Shown one piece after another: positions 28,801-37,073 of a stretch of DNA of 64,000 nt (positions are counted from its first letter, which is position 1; each line of letters begins with the position of its first letter). The translations under genes were made by a program, and so were the position numbers. Location of the stretch: positions 3,410,001-3,474,000 of the forward strand of contig NZ_AQOV01000001.1 of assembly GCF_000365425.1 (NCBI RefSeq), read 5' to 3'. This stretch comes from Methylomonas sp. MK1 (GTDB lineage: Bacteria > Pseudomonadota > Gammaproteobacteria > Methylococcales > Methylomonadaceae). The notes below the pieces were generated by a model. The model made no database searches, was not told the DNA's origin, and saw only the letters and a program-made list of their open reading frames with translations.

Positions 28801-28920
28801 GGCTTGATCAGCTCTACTCTGTTAAGTCTGCTGGTGGTGCCGGTGGTGTTTACCTATGTCGATGGTGCTCGGCAAAGTCTGGTAAAACAGTTTTTCGGTA
28901 GTGTCTCAAAGGGCGAATGA
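25858..28920 (+). CDS. RND efflux transporter, HAE1/AcrB-like
   Basis: A 1020-residue proton-driven inner-membrane pump. It has the usual 12 helices: one near the N-terminus, six after the first periplasmic loop (about residues 330-545), one at 528-548 and the last group at 840-1010. The conserved motif with Asp residues in VVGILVDDAIVEIENIARH (helix 4) is intact, as is MGIVTKNSILLVEYA in the second half. Two large periplasmic porter loops are present. It starts at the ATG overlapping the adaptor stop. Regulation by the divergent TetR gene is likely. Substrates cannot be deduced. Confidence 0.95.
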   Translation: MSFASWSIRNPIPSILLFILLSLAGLRGLQQLSIQSLPDLDLPSVIVKLSQPGAAPAQLETEVARKVEDSIATLSGLKHIRTSITDGLVQINVEFILEKKLSDALIETKDAVDRVRSDLPSSVLQPSISAVTVGGAPILTYAIASTKLDEEALSWRVDDNVSKVMLGVAGVGRFERLGGVQREIQLEVDPVRLASLGVTATDVSRALKQVQQESSGGRGNLGLAEQSVRTLATVRQADELAALPVAIAGGREVRLDQIATVRDTVAERTQLAALDGKPLIGFNIYRAKGFDETRIANDVEQALARMREADPSLSFTLISGSVAYSQEQYEGSMMMLYEGALLAVLVVWWFLRDWRATLVSASALPLSILPTFAVMHWLGFSLNMLTMLALAIVVGILVDDAIVEIENIARHVRMGKSIRQAAAEAVDEIALAVIATTLTLVVVFMPTALMSGVSGLFFRQFGWTAVVAVLASLLVARLLTPMLAAYLLTEAHHPASIDGRLMPIYLSAVQWTLRHRQATMLLSTLFFIGAGLLLPLIPAGFVPPADRGYTTVQLELPPGSSINDADRIAEAARTVLQALAGVEHIFTAVGSSQIVGGGVTRPGEQRKGALTLTLSERGQRPHQSQIEQAVRTVLREVPGARFSIGIGGPGEKMSLILSSDNAAALKASAQALERDLRTVGTLSSISSTASLERPEIAIRPDWQRAAELGVTAELIGETVRIATSGDFDAQLAKLNLDNRQLAIRVRIADTARQDLQVLANLRVRAGDKLVPLSSVAELSLASGSAQVDRYDRRRYVTVNAELGGMSLGEALAAAKTLPAVTNMPSSVKLIRTGDAEIMAELVSSFGMAMLTGLLCVFCVLVLLFKDFFQPLTILSAIPLSMGGAFIALLLTGGELNIPSMIGLIMLMGIVTKNSILLVEYALLAMREHGLSRHEALLDACHKRARPIVMTTVAMIAGMLPIALGWGADASFRQPMAVAVIGGLISSTLLSLLVVPVVFTYVDGARQSLVKQFFGSVSKGE

Positions 28921-28930
28921 TTTCGCCCTT
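28909..28930. repeat. 9-bp hairpin over the RND stop codon
   Basis: AAGGGCGAA (28909-28917) pairs with TTCGCCCTT (28922-28930), spanning the pump stop codon. It sits between convergent genes and may limit read-through, but no T-run follows. Confidence 0.45.
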
Positions 28931-28939
28931 CACTCGGCG

Positions 28940-29593
28940 TTAACGCGTGCCGAATACCACGATGGTTTTACCGTGTGCGGTGATTAAGCCCTTGTCTTCC
29001 AGCTCTTTCAATACGCGTCCAGCCATCTCCCGGGAACAACCGACGATGCGGCCGATTTCCTGACGAGTGATATGCAACTGCATGCCGTCCGGATGGGTAA
29101 TCGCATCCGGCTCCTTGGCTAGATCCAACAGCGTGCGGGCGATGCGGCCTTCCACGTCCATAAATGCCAGGTCGCGGTATTTGCGGCTGGTGATCAACAA
29201 ACGGGTCGAGAGTTGTTCACCGAGTACGGTCAGAATCTCCACGGCCTGATCGCGCAGTTCGGCGTTTAGCAGCAATTTGAAGCGTTCATAACCAATTTCC
29301 GCCATTTGGCATTTGGTGCGGGTTTTCACCAGTACGCTACGAGTTTCGGCGTTTTTGAACACCCCGATCTCGCCGACGAAATCGTGCTTGTTCAAATACG
29401 CCAAAATCAATTCGCGGCCTTCCTCGTCTTCTACGCTGACGCTGACCGAGCCATCGACCACAAACAATAGTTTGTCGCCGACATCGCCAGGGCGAACGAT
29501 GGTGATTTTGGCTGGATAGCTCCTAACATGGCAGAAGCGTAAAAAGGCGTCCAGGGCAGATGGTGAAATCTTGTTTTGTTTAACGAAGCTCAT
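28940..29593 (-). CDS. crp: cAMP-binding global regulator, CRP/Vfr
   Basis: A 217-residue transcription factor very close to E. coli CRP and Pseudomonas Vfr. The cAMP pocket is conserved: GE in FVGEIGVF, RS in TRSVLVKT, and the TS pair in LLITSRKYRDLAF. The helix-turn-helix ITRQEIGRIVGCSREMAGRVLKELE and the ending HGKTIVVFGTR are nearly identical to the E. coli protein. It is divergent from osmC-speD, the same neighbourhood as vfr in Pseudomonas. Regulatory targets cannot be read from this window. Confidence 0.95.
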   Translation of the reverse strand: MSFVKQNKISPSALDAFLRFCHVRSYPAKITIVRPGDVGDKLLFVVDGSVSVSVEDEEGRELILAYLNKHDFVGEIGVFKNAETRSVLVKTRTKCQMAEIGYERFKLLLNAELRDQAVEILTVLGEQLSTRLLITSRKYRDLAFMDVEGRIARTLLDLAKEPDAITHPDGMQLHITRQEIGRIVGCSREMAGRVLKELEDKGLITAHGKTIVVFGTR

Positions 29594-29721
29594 AATTTGT
29601 AATAATTCTGTGAACTAGATTGGTTACCCTATCAAGGTGCAGTAGTTTTACAAAAAAATCAAGACATTTGACGGGTTCGTTGTAAAATTCCCGACAATTT
29701 TGATTTTGGTTGGGATATGTC

Positions 29722-30141
29722 ATGCAGGCAACGATTAAATGGGTCGACGGTAGATTGTTCGTCGGCGAGTCCGGCAGCGGGCACACGGTGGTGATGGATG
29801 GACCGCCGGATCACGGCGGCCGCAATCTCGGGGTGCGCCCCATGGAAATGCTGTTGTTGGGCGTGGGTGGCTGTTCGTCGTTCGACGTCGTGGATATTCT
29901 GCAAAAAGGCCGCCACGAGATTGTGCATTGCATTGCCGAATTGACTGCGGAGCGGGTGGACAGCGTGCCGGCCGTATTCAGTAAAATTCATTTGCATTTT
30001 AAGATAACCGGTAAAAATCTACCGGTTGCGGCAGTGGAACGGGCGGTGAAATTATCTGCCGAAAAATATTGCTCGGCTTCCATCATGTTGGGTAAAGCGG
30101 GTGTGGAAATAAGTCATGATTTTGAAGTTATAGAGGGTTGA
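29722..30141 (+). CDS. OsmC family protein, YhfA-like
   Basis: A 139-residue OsmC/Ohr-fold protein. The catalytic cysteines lie in [14 protein letters not shown] and in [11 protein letters not shown], the spacing typical of the family, whose members reduce organic hydroperoxides or have unknown roles. The wording is closest to E. coli YhfA, also encoded beside crp. The ATG at 29722 is preferred to an upstream TTG at 29710. speD follows after four bases, so the two are co-transcribed. Confidence 0.88.
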   Translation: MQATIKWVDGRLFVGESGSGHTVVMDGPPDHGGRNLGVRPMEMLLLGVGGCSSFDVVDILQKGRHEIVHCIAELTAERVDSVPAVFSKIHLHFKITGKNLPVAAVERAVKLSAEKYCSASIMLGKAGVEISHDFEVIEG

Positions 30142-30145
30142 TCGG

Positions 30146-30925
30146 TTGAGCAAATTACAGTTACACGGGTTTAATAACCTGACCAAATCGTTGAGTTTTA
30201 ATATTTACGACGTTTGCTATGCGCCGAAAGAGCAAGAAAAAGCCTACATCGAATACATCGACGAAGCCTATAACGCCAAGCGTTTGACGCAGATTTTAAA
30301 AGACGTGGCCAATATCATCGGCGCGCAAATTCTGAACATCGCTCATCAGGATTACGACCCGCAAGGTGCCAGCGTCACCATGTTGATTTCGGAAGGGGCT
30401 GTGATTCCCGCCGGCATGAACTCCGAGTCGCCAGGCCCCTTGCCCGACACGATCCTGGCGCATTTGGATAAAAGCCACATCACTGTGCATACCTATCCGG
30501 AAAGTCATCCGGATACCGATATTTGTACGTTTCGAGCGGACATCGACGTGTCGACTTGTGGGCAAATTTCACCGCTGAAAGCCTTGAATTATCTGATTCA
30601 CAGCTTCGAGTCCGACATCGTGATCATGGACTACCGGGTACGGGGTTTTACCCGCGACGTATCCGGGCAAAAGCATTACATCGATCATAAAATTAATTCC
30701 ATCCAGAATTACATCGCGGAAAGCACTAAAGAGCTGTACCAGATGATCGACGTTAACGTGTATCAGGAAAACATCTTCCACACCAAGATGATGTTGAAAG
30801 AAACCGAACTGGAAAATTACTTGTTCGAGAAGGAAAGTAATTTCAGCGACGAAGAGCAGGAAGAAATCCAAGGCATGCTACAGGAAGAAATGGCCGAGAT
30901 TTTTTACGGCCGGAATTTCTCTTAA
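30146..30925 (+). CDS. speD: S-adenosylmethionine decarboxylase proenzyme
   Basis: SpeD supplies decarboxylated AdoMet for spermidine synthesis. The 259 residues match the long enterobacterial form (E. coli 264), starting with the conserved [16 protein letters not shown]. Self-cleavage occurs at the Ser in [13 protein letters not shown], generating the pyruvoyl group; the downstream [13 protein letters not shown] cysteine is also conserved. The start is TTG, supported by GAGGG eight bases upstream and by the aligned N-terminus. The rare start may reduce translation. No speE is adjacent. Confidence 0.96.
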   Translation: MSKLQLHGFNNLTKSLSFNIYDVCYAPKEQEKAYIEYIDEAYNAKRLTQILKDVANIIGAQILNIAHQDYDPQGASVTMLISEGAVIPAGMNSESPGPLPDTILAHLDKSHITVHTYPESHPDTDICTFRADIDVSTCGQISPLKALNYLIHSFESDIVIMDYRVRGFTRDVSGQKHYIDHKINSIQNYIAESTKELYQMIDVNVYQENIFHTKMMLKETELENYLFEKESNFSDEEQEEIQGMLQEEMAEIFYGRNFS

Positions 30926-30943
30926 AAAAACGCTAGCTCAAGC

Positions 30944-30984
30944 AACAGCCTCAGCAGTAACAGCTACTGCTGAGGCTGTTTTGT
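30944..30984 (+). terminator. rho-independent terminator after speD
   Basis: A 16-bp perfect stem (30944-30959 with 30965-30980) is followed by TTTTG. It begins 18 bases after the speD stop codon and overlaps the end of the convergent Spy-like gene. Confidence 0.85.
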
Positions 30985-31305
30985 TTATGGGGCCGGCTTA
31001 CGAGGAGCTTGCTCGCGCATCTGTTCCTGGTGTTGCTTGCGCAAGTCGTCCATTTTCTGCATTTGTTCCGGGCTTAACACCTCTTTCATCCGGCTGTGCG
31101 ACTCTTCGTGGATGGCGCGGAATTTTTCGTGCTGCTCTTTAAAAATCGCTTCCAGTTTGGTTTTTTGCTCAGGGCTGAGTTGCAGCAGTTTGTTCAAATG
31201 TTCTAGTTTGTGGTCTACCGGCTGGCCGTAGTCGTTTTCGCTTGGATAGGCGAAGGCGGTTAACGGCAAGGCCAGGAAGATGGCGAGGAACAGGTTTTTT
31301 CGCAT
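30985..31305 (-). CDS. periplasmic Spy/CpxP-like protein
   Basis: A 106-residue exported protein: signal peptide MRKNLFLAIFLALPLTAFA, then a helical, charged domain carrying two LTxxQ-type motifs as LSPEQKTKLEAIFKEQHEKF and LSPEQMQKMDDLRKQHQEQM. Spy and CpxP use this fold as a periplasmic chaperone or envelope-stress sensor; shorter metal-resistance proteins share it. The tail is Pro/Lys-rich. It lies downstream of apaG-apaH on the same strand but 75 bases away, so co-transcription is uncertain. Confidence 0.75.
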   Translation of the reverse strand: MRKNLFLAIFLALPLTAFAYPSENDYGQPVDHKLEHLNKLLQLSPEQKTKLEAIFKEQHEKFRAIHEESHSRMKEVLSPEQMQKMDDLRKQHQEQMREQAPRKPAP

Positions 31306-31380
31306 GGGCTACTCTCGAGTTAAGTTGGTGTGGTGCTTGATGTGCGAGCAAATTGATGCCGGAACGCCGGCAAAAGTTCA

Positions 31381-32214
31381 CTACTCTGAAAAAGCCTTGG
31401 GATTATGTGAGGCCGCGCAGTCGATGCTGAAACGTCTGGGTGGCTCGGACAGCTCTAGTGCCGTTAATTGTCCGCCCCACAAACAGCCGGTGTCTATCGA
31501 ATAACAGTTATAGCCGTCGAAATAGCCCAGCGTCGACCAATGACCGAAGATGATGCGCATATCGATACTTTTGCGGCCCGGCACTTCAAACCAGGGTAGT
31601 AAATGATCGGGCTGGCTGCCGGGCGCGCCTTTCGGCCCAAAATCCATGACGCCGTCTACGGTGCAATAGCGCAGCCGGCTGAAACAATTGATGGCAAAGC
31701 GCAGCTTTTCGGTTTTCAGCAAATCGTCGCGCCAGACCACGGGTTTGTTACCGTACATGGAGCGGAAAAACCGTTCGTGATCCGGGCTTTGCATGGCCTG
31801 TTCGGTTTCACGCGCCATGCGCAGCGTGGTTGCAAAATCCCACTGCGGCGGCAGGCCAGCGTGCAACATGCAAAATTCATCATTGTGATGAAACAGTTTT
31901 TGATGGCGCAGCCAGTCTATAAGCTCTTCACAATCCTCGGCTCTTAAAATGTCGCCCAGCGTGTCTTTTTTACCGGCCTTGCCTAGCGACACCACGGTCG
32001 CAATCAAATGCAGATCGTGATTGCCGAGCACGGTAACGGCCGCCGAGCCCAAACCCTTCACAAATCTTAGCGTCTCTAGCGATTTAGGGCCGCGGTTGAC
32101 CAAGTCGCCGGCCAGCCACAGTTGATCCTGATTCGGATCGAAGCTTATATGGTCCAGTAAGCGGCGGAACTCGTCGTAGCAGCCCTGAATGTCACCAATT
32201 GCATAAATCGCCAT
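31381..32214 (-). CDS. apaH: bis(5'-nucleosyl)-tetraphosphatase, symmetrical
   Basis: ApaH hydrolyses Ap4A to two ADP, controlling this stress alarmone and decapping NpnN RNA ends. The 277 residues begin with the metallophosphatase motif YAIGDIQGC, followed by LWLAGDLVNRGPKSLETLRFV, VLGNHDLHL and, near the C-terminus, IFGHWSTLGYF with SIDTGCLWGG. All metal ligands are visible. Its ATG shares a base with the apaG stop codon (TAATG), so translation is coupled. Confidence 0.97.
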   Translation of the reverse strand: MAIYAIGDIQGCYDEFRRLLDHISFDPNQDQLWLAGDLVNRGPKSLETLRFVKGLGSAAVTVLGNHDLHLIATVVSLGKAGKKDTLGDILRAEDCEELIDWLRHQKLFHHNDEFCMLHAGLPPQWDFATTLRMARETEQAMQSPDHERFFRSMYGNKPVVWRDDLLKTEKLRFAINCFSRLRYCTVDGVMDFGPKGAPGSQPDHLLPWFEVPGRKSIDMRIIFGHWSTLGYFDGYNCYSIDTGCLWGGQLTALELSEPPRRFSIDCAASHNPKAFSE

Positions 32215-32591
32215 TAGTGCAGGGTTCTGGGTATCGATAAAGTGAATTTGGGAATGGCTGCGTTAAAATTTTCGCCGGCGTCCGACTGCATTTGATATTT
32301 GCCCTGCATCACACCGACCGGAGTTTCTATCATCGCCGCACTGGTATAGCGGAACGAGTCGCCGGGGCTGAGGTGCGGGTTTTCTCCTACCACGCCGTCG
32401 CCGTTTACTTCCTGTACCTTGCCGTTGGCATCGGTGATCAACCAGTGCCGCGTCAGCAATTTGGCCGGGGTGGAACCAACGTTGGTGATGGTAATGGTAT
32501 AGGCAAACACATAGCGGTTCTGTTCGGGGGACGATTGGGCCTCGATATAGTAAGGTTGGGCTTCAACTAAAACTTTGTTTTTTTCGCTCAT
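32214..32591 (-). CDS. apaG: ApaG protein
   Basis: A 125-residue ApaG-domain protein of immunoglobulin-like fold, whose biochemical role remains unclear; it usually accompanies apaH. The hallmark segments YVFAYTITITNVGSTPAKLLTRHWLITD and SPGDSFRYTSAAMIETPVGVMQGKYQM (read in parts) are well conserved. It is translationally coupled to apaH. The usual ksgA-pdxA upstream partners are absent; instead an ankyrin gene diverges from it 71 bases away. Confidence 0.96.
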   Translation of the reverse strand: MSEKNKVLVEAQPYYIEAQSSPEQNRYVFAYTITITNVGSTPAKLLTRHWLITDANGKVQEVNGDGVVGENPHLSPGDSFRYTSAAMIETPVGVMQGKYQMQSDAGENFNAAIPKFTLSIPRTLH

Positions 32592-32662
32592 TGATAGATG
32601 ATGTAAATCAGTATTTGCCTTATTTCAACCCAACTCATACCCAAACGCAAGCAAGCAATCCG

Positions 32663-33184
32663 ATGAATATCCGCAGATTTCTAAGTGCCGGGCTAATCGC
32701 CTGGTCCGTGCAGGCGCTTGCCGAAGACAATAAGGATTTATTTGCCGCCGCAGCCACCGGCAGGCTGGAGCGGGTCGAGGCCCTGTTGGCGCAAGGGCTG
32801 GACGTCAATGGTAAGTTGGAAACGGAGCGCACAGCGCTTATGGCGGCCAGTTTTAACGGCAATTTGCGGATTGTCAAGGCGCTGCTGGCTTATGGCGCTG
32901 ACGTTAATCTGGCGGATAAACTGGGCTCCACTGCGCTAACGGATGCGGTAATGTTCGGCAGTGCCGACATTGTTGGCGTGTTAATCGCCGCCGGCGCCAA
33001 CGTCAATGCCGCCGATAGCCAGAGTGTGAAAATACTCGATAAGGCTAAAAAGCTTGGACGTGAAAACATCGTAAAACTGTTGGAAGCGGCCGGCGCCAAG
33101 GGCTCGGAAGCCAAGGTAGAAGAAAAAATCGAAGGCGAGCCCAAGCCCGCAGAAGAAAAACCGCCGGAAGAACCTAAAAAATGA
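32663..33184 (+). CDS. secreted ankyrin-repeat protein
   Basis: A 173-residue protein with a signal peptide (MNIRRFLSAGLIAWSVQALA), then about four ankyrin repeats between residues 22 and 145, each with the alpha-hairpin pattern (for example RTALMAASFNGNLRIVKALLAYGADVN). A Lys/Glu/Pro-rich tail of about 28 residues ends the protein. Ankyrin repeats mediate protein contacts, so a periplasmic scaffold or inhibitor role is possible. The open frame runs upstream to 32591, but the ATG at 32663 begins the signal peptide. It is divergent from apaG. Confidence 0.82.
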   Translation: MNIRRFLSAGLIAWSVQALAEDNKDLFAAAATGRLERVEALLAQGLDVNGKLETERTALMAASFNGNLRIVKALLAYGADVNLADKLGSTALTDAVMFGSADIVGVLIAAGANVNAADSQSVKILDKAKKLGRENIVKLLEAAGAKGSEAKVEEKIEGEPKPAEEKPPEEPKK

Positions 33185-33246
33185 TGTAGCACGTCAAACC
33201 GCGTTTCCGCATTTGCATCTATTCAAACCCCGTTAAAATTATCAGA

Positions 33247-34617
33247 ATGACAGACTCACAAAAGCCACTACACATTCACATCCTCGGCATTTGCGGCACC
33301 TTCATGGGTGGCCTAGCGTTAATCGCTCGCGAATTGGGCTACACCGTCAGCGGCTCGGACCAGAACGTCTATCCGCCGATGAGCACGCAACTCGAAGAAC
33401 AAGGCATCCGCTTGATGAACGGCTATAAAGCCGAAAACCTGGATTGCAAACCCGATTTGGTGGTGGTGGGTAATGCCATGTCGCGCGGTAATCCGGAAGT
33501 GGAAGCTGTATTGAACTTAGGCTTACCGTATATCTCCGGCCCGCAATGGCTTGCCGAGCACGTGTTGCAGCACAAATGGGTGCTGGCAGTGGCAGGTACC
33601 CACGGCAAGACCACTACCAGCAGCATGTTGGCTTGGGTGCTGGAATACAACGGTTTCAAACCGGGCTTTCTGATCGGCGGCATTCCGCTGAATTTCGGCA
33701 TTTCCGCGCGCTTGGGTGAGTCTGATTTTTTCGTCATAGAAGCCGACGAATACGATTGCGCCTTTTTCGACAAACGTTCGAAATTCGTGCATTACCGGCC
33801 CAGAACGGCGATCTTGAACAACCTGGAATACGATCACGCCGACATCTTTGAAAACCTGGACGCGATCAAAAAACAATTCCACCATCTGGTGCGCACCATT
33901 CCCAGCCAAGGTCTGATCATCGCGCCGGCTTGCGAACAACATGTTACCGAAGTGCTGGAAACAGGCTGCTGGACGCCAGTTGTGAAAACTGCGATCGACG
34001 GTGAGGGCGATTGGCAAGCGCACTTGTTAAAAGCCGACGGCAGCCGTTTTAGCGTCAGTTTTGCCGGTGAAGAGCAAGGCACGGTTGATTGGACCTTAAC
34101 CGGCCGCCACAGTGTCTATAACGCCTTATCGGCCATCGCCGCTGCTCGGCATATCGGCATTCTGGCAAAAGACGCGATAGCGGCTTTGCAGCAATTTCAA
34201 AGCGTGAAACGGCGGATGGAAGTCATCGTCAAAAAAAGCGGCGTCACGGTCTACGACGACTTCGCGCACCACCCGACCGCGATAAAGACCACTCTGGACG
34301 GTTTACGTCAACAAGTTGGGAGCGAAAAAATTCTGGCCATCGTCGAGCCGCGCTCCAACACCATGAGGCTGGGCGTGCATACTCAATCCTTGGCAGAATC
34401 CTTGGGTCAGGCCGACCAAGCCATCGTTTATCAGCCCGACAATCTGGGCTGGGATTTGAGCCAGCTACTGAAATACGCTAACAACATTGAGATTTGCAAC
34501 AGTCTGGAAACCATCATCGCCACCATCAAAGCCCAGGCTGGTGGCGTCTGCCACGTGTTATTGATGAGTAACGGCAGTTTCGGCGGCATTTACAAACGTC
34601 TGCGAGACGAGTTGTAA
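33247..34617 (+). CDS. mpl: murein tripeptide ligase Mpl
   Basis: Mpl joins recycled L-Ala-gamma-D-Glu-meso-Dap to UDP-MurNAc in peptidoglycan recycling. The 456 residues start with the Mur ligase nucleotide motif HILGICGTFMGGLALIARELG, then the ATP site AGTHGKTTTSSMLAW, the metal-binding IEADEYDCAFFDKRSKF and YDDFAHHPTAI. Length equals E. coli Mpl (457). A SelW-like gene follows three bases after the stop codon. Confidence 0.96.
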   Translation: MTDSQKPLHIHILGICGTFMGGLALIARELGYTVSGSDQNVYPPMSTQLEEQGIRLMNGYKAENLDCKPDLVVVGNAMSRGNPEVEAVLNLGLPYISGPQWLAEHVLQHKWVLAVAGTHGKTTTSSMLAWVLEYNGFKPGFLIGGIPLNFGISARLGESDFFVIEADEYDCAFFDKRSKFVHYRPRTAILNNLEYDHADIFENLDAIKKQFHHLVRTIPSQGLIIAPACEQHVTEVLETGCWTPVVKTAIDGEGDWQAHLLKADGSRFSVSFAGEEQGTVDWTLTGRHSVYNALSAIAAARHIGILAKDAIAALQQFQSVKRRMEVIVKKSGVTVYDDFAHHPTAIKTTLDGLRQQVGSEKILAIVEPRSNTMRLGVHTQSLAESLGQADQAIVYQPDNLGWDLSQLLKYANNIEICNSLETIIATIKAQAGGVCHVLLMSNGSFGGIYKRLRDEL

Positions 34618-34620
34618 GCC

Positions 34621-34911
34621 ATGAGCAACCGCGTCGAAATCCGCTACTGCACCCAATGCCGCTGGTTGCTGCGCGCGGCCTGGATGGCTCAGGAATTGTT
34701 GAGCACGTTCGAACAGGAAATGGACGAGTTGGTGTTGCAGCCGGACACCGGCGGCATTTTCGAAGTGCGCGCCAACGGCGAATTAGTCTGGTCCCGCAAA
34801 CAGCAAGGCCGGTTCCCGGAAATTAACGAGTTAAAGCAATTGGTCCGCGACCAAATCGCCCCGGAGCGCGACCTGGGGCATGCCGATCGCAAGCCCGCGC
34901 CGCAGTCTTGA
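34621..34911 (+). CDS. SelT/SelW/SelH (Rdx) family protein
   Basis: A 96-residue thioredoxin-like protein with the redox motif CTQC at residues 10-13, the position of CxxU in selenoprotein W. The GGIFEV and NGELVWSRKQQGRFPE segments match the family. Function in bacteria is unknown, presumably thiol redox. It starts three bases after mpl and its end overlaps the longest possible frame of the kinase gene, suggesting an mpl-rdx-kinase transcript. Confidence 0.88.
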   Translation: MSNRVEIRYCTQCRWLLRAAWMAQELLSTFEQEMDELVLQPDTGGIFEVRANGELVWSRKQQGRFPEINELKQLVRDQIAPERDLGHADRKPAPQS

Positions 34912-34954
34912 TCCCGCTGCGCAGACATTAAACAGGGCCAAGGCTGTCGAGATC

Positions 34955-36925
34955 ATGCTCCCGGAAGACGACGCCACCATCATCAAATCAAAAGACGACG
35001 ATCTGACCCGGATCAAACCGCGCCCCTATCCGCAGATATTGGCCGACAATCCGGCATTGGACGGTAAATTCAACGACGATTATTCTTTGCGCGGCGCCGT
35101 GGGGGTGGGCGGCGGCGGTCAAGTGTTGCTGGGTTTTGATGAACGTATCGGCCGCGAAGTGGCGATCAAGGAATTGCTGGATCAAGCCGCGAATCAAGAT
35201 GCTGAATTAAACGCGCGTTTTCTACGCGAGGCCCGCATCACAGGCCGCCTGGAACATCCGGGGATTGTGCCGGTTTACGATCTGGGCAAGAAACAAAGCG
35301 GCGCGCCCTATTACGTGATGCGCTTGGTACGCGGCGATACGCTGGCCAAGGCACTAAAAGCCTGCAATGCCGAAGTGTTAGCCGAGCATGCTCTGGCGCG
35401 GCGCTTGAGTTTGCTGGACAGACTGATCGACGTTTGCGAAGCCGTGGCTTATGCTCACTCAAAAGGCGTGATTCATCGAGACCTCAAGCCCGGCAATATC
35501 GTCCTGGGCCCGTTCGGCGAAACCATCGTCCTGGACTGGGGTTTGGCCAAGGTCGAAAACGAAGCCGATCTGGCGCCGCTGCTGCATGCTGCATCCACTC
35601 AGGCTGCCGACGATGGGGATCTGACCCGGATGGGCGACATTCTCGGCACCCCCGCCTATATGGCGCCGGAACAAGCCAATCCCGATTTCGGCATCGTGGA
35701 TACGCGTTCAGATGTGTTCGCGCTTGGGTGCATTCTCTATTATCTATTGGCCGGCCATCCGCCGCTGCGCGGCAGCGCCGATGAGATATTGGCACAGCTT
35801 AGCTCGCTGGCACCCATGCCATCGGCTCGCGATCCCAAATTACCTGCGCCGTCCGAATTAATCGCCATTTGCGATAAAGCCTTGGCCAAGGACAAATCGT
35901 TACGCTTTCCCAATGCGGCAAGCCTAGCCGACGAATTGTGCGCCTATCGCGACGGTCGTTTGGTGAGCGCCTATGCCTATTCACGCGGCGAGCTGGTGCG
36001 CCGCTTCATCGACCGCAACAAGGTCGTGTTGGCGGCTAGTCTGGCGGTATTACTGGCGATTTTGATCGGCGCCGGGCTGGCATTCAAGTTTGGGGTAGAG
36101 GCGCACAAAGCCCGAAACTTGGCTGTCGCCGAGGGAGAAATCGTCAAGCAGGAGAAACAACAGGTCGAGCGTGCGCTGGCCGATGTCACCCGCATTTCCA
36201 ACCAGAACCTCACGGCCGCTAACCAAATCGCGGACAGCATCTTGGGTAACCTAAACGAGATGCGCATGGGTATGCAGCAAGCAGCCGAGTCCCTGCGTAC
36301 TAATGCGGATTTAGCCGCATCCAGCGGCTTACTGGATAGCTTGCGGCAACGTTATCCGCGTAGCGAAAGTTTTGCCACGACGCGCGCGCCAGGCACTATT
36401 GTTGCTGTGGTTCCGGCCAAATATCGACAAGCGCTGGGTGCCGATACCTCGCAACTTGAGCACAACCGGATGACTTTGGAACGGGGCGTGCCGATTCTGA
36501 GCAGAATTTATCAAGCCCCGGAAGGCTTCCCCGCCGTCACTATGGTGGTGCCAATCAAGCAGGGTAAAACCATCCCGGGATTTATTTCCATGCGCATCAA
36601 ACCTGTCGATTTTCTCGGTGGTCTGCTAGTCGAGGATAATCACACCAAAAAACGCATAGTGTGGGTCGTGCAGGATGATGGCCTGCTGCTTTACGATACC
36701 TCTCCTCAGGAGATTGGCCTTAATTTGTTCCGTGAGGAGCGCTTCAATCAAATACCGGAACTTCGGCAGCTCGCTGCTCAAATCGCCGATCAAGATGCCG
36801 GAGTGGGCTATTACCAAAGCCAATCAGCCGGTCAATCCGAGCCTTCGCGGCAGATCGCGGCGTGGGTAAGCTTGCGTCCGGCGGAGAATCGGGGGTGGAA
36901 AGTGGTGGTTTTGGAGGCTTGGTGA
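34955..36925 (+). CDS. membrane Ser/Thr protein kinase with extracytoplasmic sensor domain
   Basis: A Hanks-type kinase of 656 residues from the ATG at 34955; the frame extends to an ATG at 34880 that overlaps the previous gene and reads like out-of-frame sequence. The kinase domain covers about residues 45-335: glycine-rich VGVGGGGQV, the ATP Lys in VAIKEL, catalytic HRDLKPGN, DWGLAK in place of DFG, and GTPAYMAPEQ. One transmembrane helix follows (about 352-374), then a short coiled linker and a 250-residue outer domain with PDC/Cache-like strands (GTIVAVVPAKYRQALG, FPAVTMVVPI, GFISMRIKPVDF). This suggests ligand sensing outside and phosphorylation inside. Targets unknown; being next to mpl, an envelope role is possible. 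Confidence 0.85.
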   Translation: MLPEDDATIIKSKDDDLTRIKPRPYPQILADNPALDGKFNDDYSLRGAVGVGGGGQVLLGFDERIGREVAIKELLDQAANQDAELNARFLREARITGRLEHPGIVPVYDLGKKQSGAPYYVMRLVRGDTLAKALKACNAEVLAEHALARRLSLLDRLIDVCEAVAYAHSKGVIHRDLKPGNIVLGPFGETIVLDWGLAKVENEADLAPLLHAASTQAADDGDLTRMGDILGTPAYMAPEQANPDFGIVDTRSDVFALGCILYYLLAGHPPLRGSADEILAQLSSLAPMPSARDPKLPAPSELIAICDKALAKDKSLRFPNAASLADELCAYRDGRLVSAYAYSRGELVRRFIDRNKVVLAASLAVLLAILIGAGLAFKFGVEAHKARNLAVAEGEIVKQEKQQVERALADVTRISNQNLTAANQIADSILGNLNEMRMGMQQAAESLRTNADLAASSGLLDSLRQRYPRSESFATTRAPGTIVAVVPAKYRQALGADTSQLEHNRMTLERGVPILSRIYQAPEGFPAVTMVVPIKQGKTIPGFISMRIKPVDFLGGLLVEDNHTKKRIVWVVQDDGLLLYDTSPQEIGLNLFREERFNQIPELRQLAAQIADQDAGVGYYQSQSAGQSEPSRQIAAWVSLRPAENRGWKVVVLEAW

Positions 36926-37042
36926 CGCGTCTGTTTTGCAAAGCGCCGCCCCCGGAGCTTGTAGAAGGTGTTGCGAAAGCATTTAGTTGACGTGTTCGGG
37001 GATTAGGTCAGAGAGAACCTTGAAGGTTATTACACGTGATAA

Positions 37043-37067
37043 ACCCCCGGCTGTGCCGGGGGTATTT
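37043..37067. terminator. terminator between kinase and large membrane protein genes
   Basis: ACCCCCGGC (37043-37051) and GCCGGGGGT (37055-37063) form a GC-rich nine-base-pair stem with a three-base loop, followed by ATTT. It lies ten bases before the stop codon of the minus-strand gene and can serve both convergent transcripts. Confidence 0.75.
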
Positions 37068-37073
37068 GCTATG

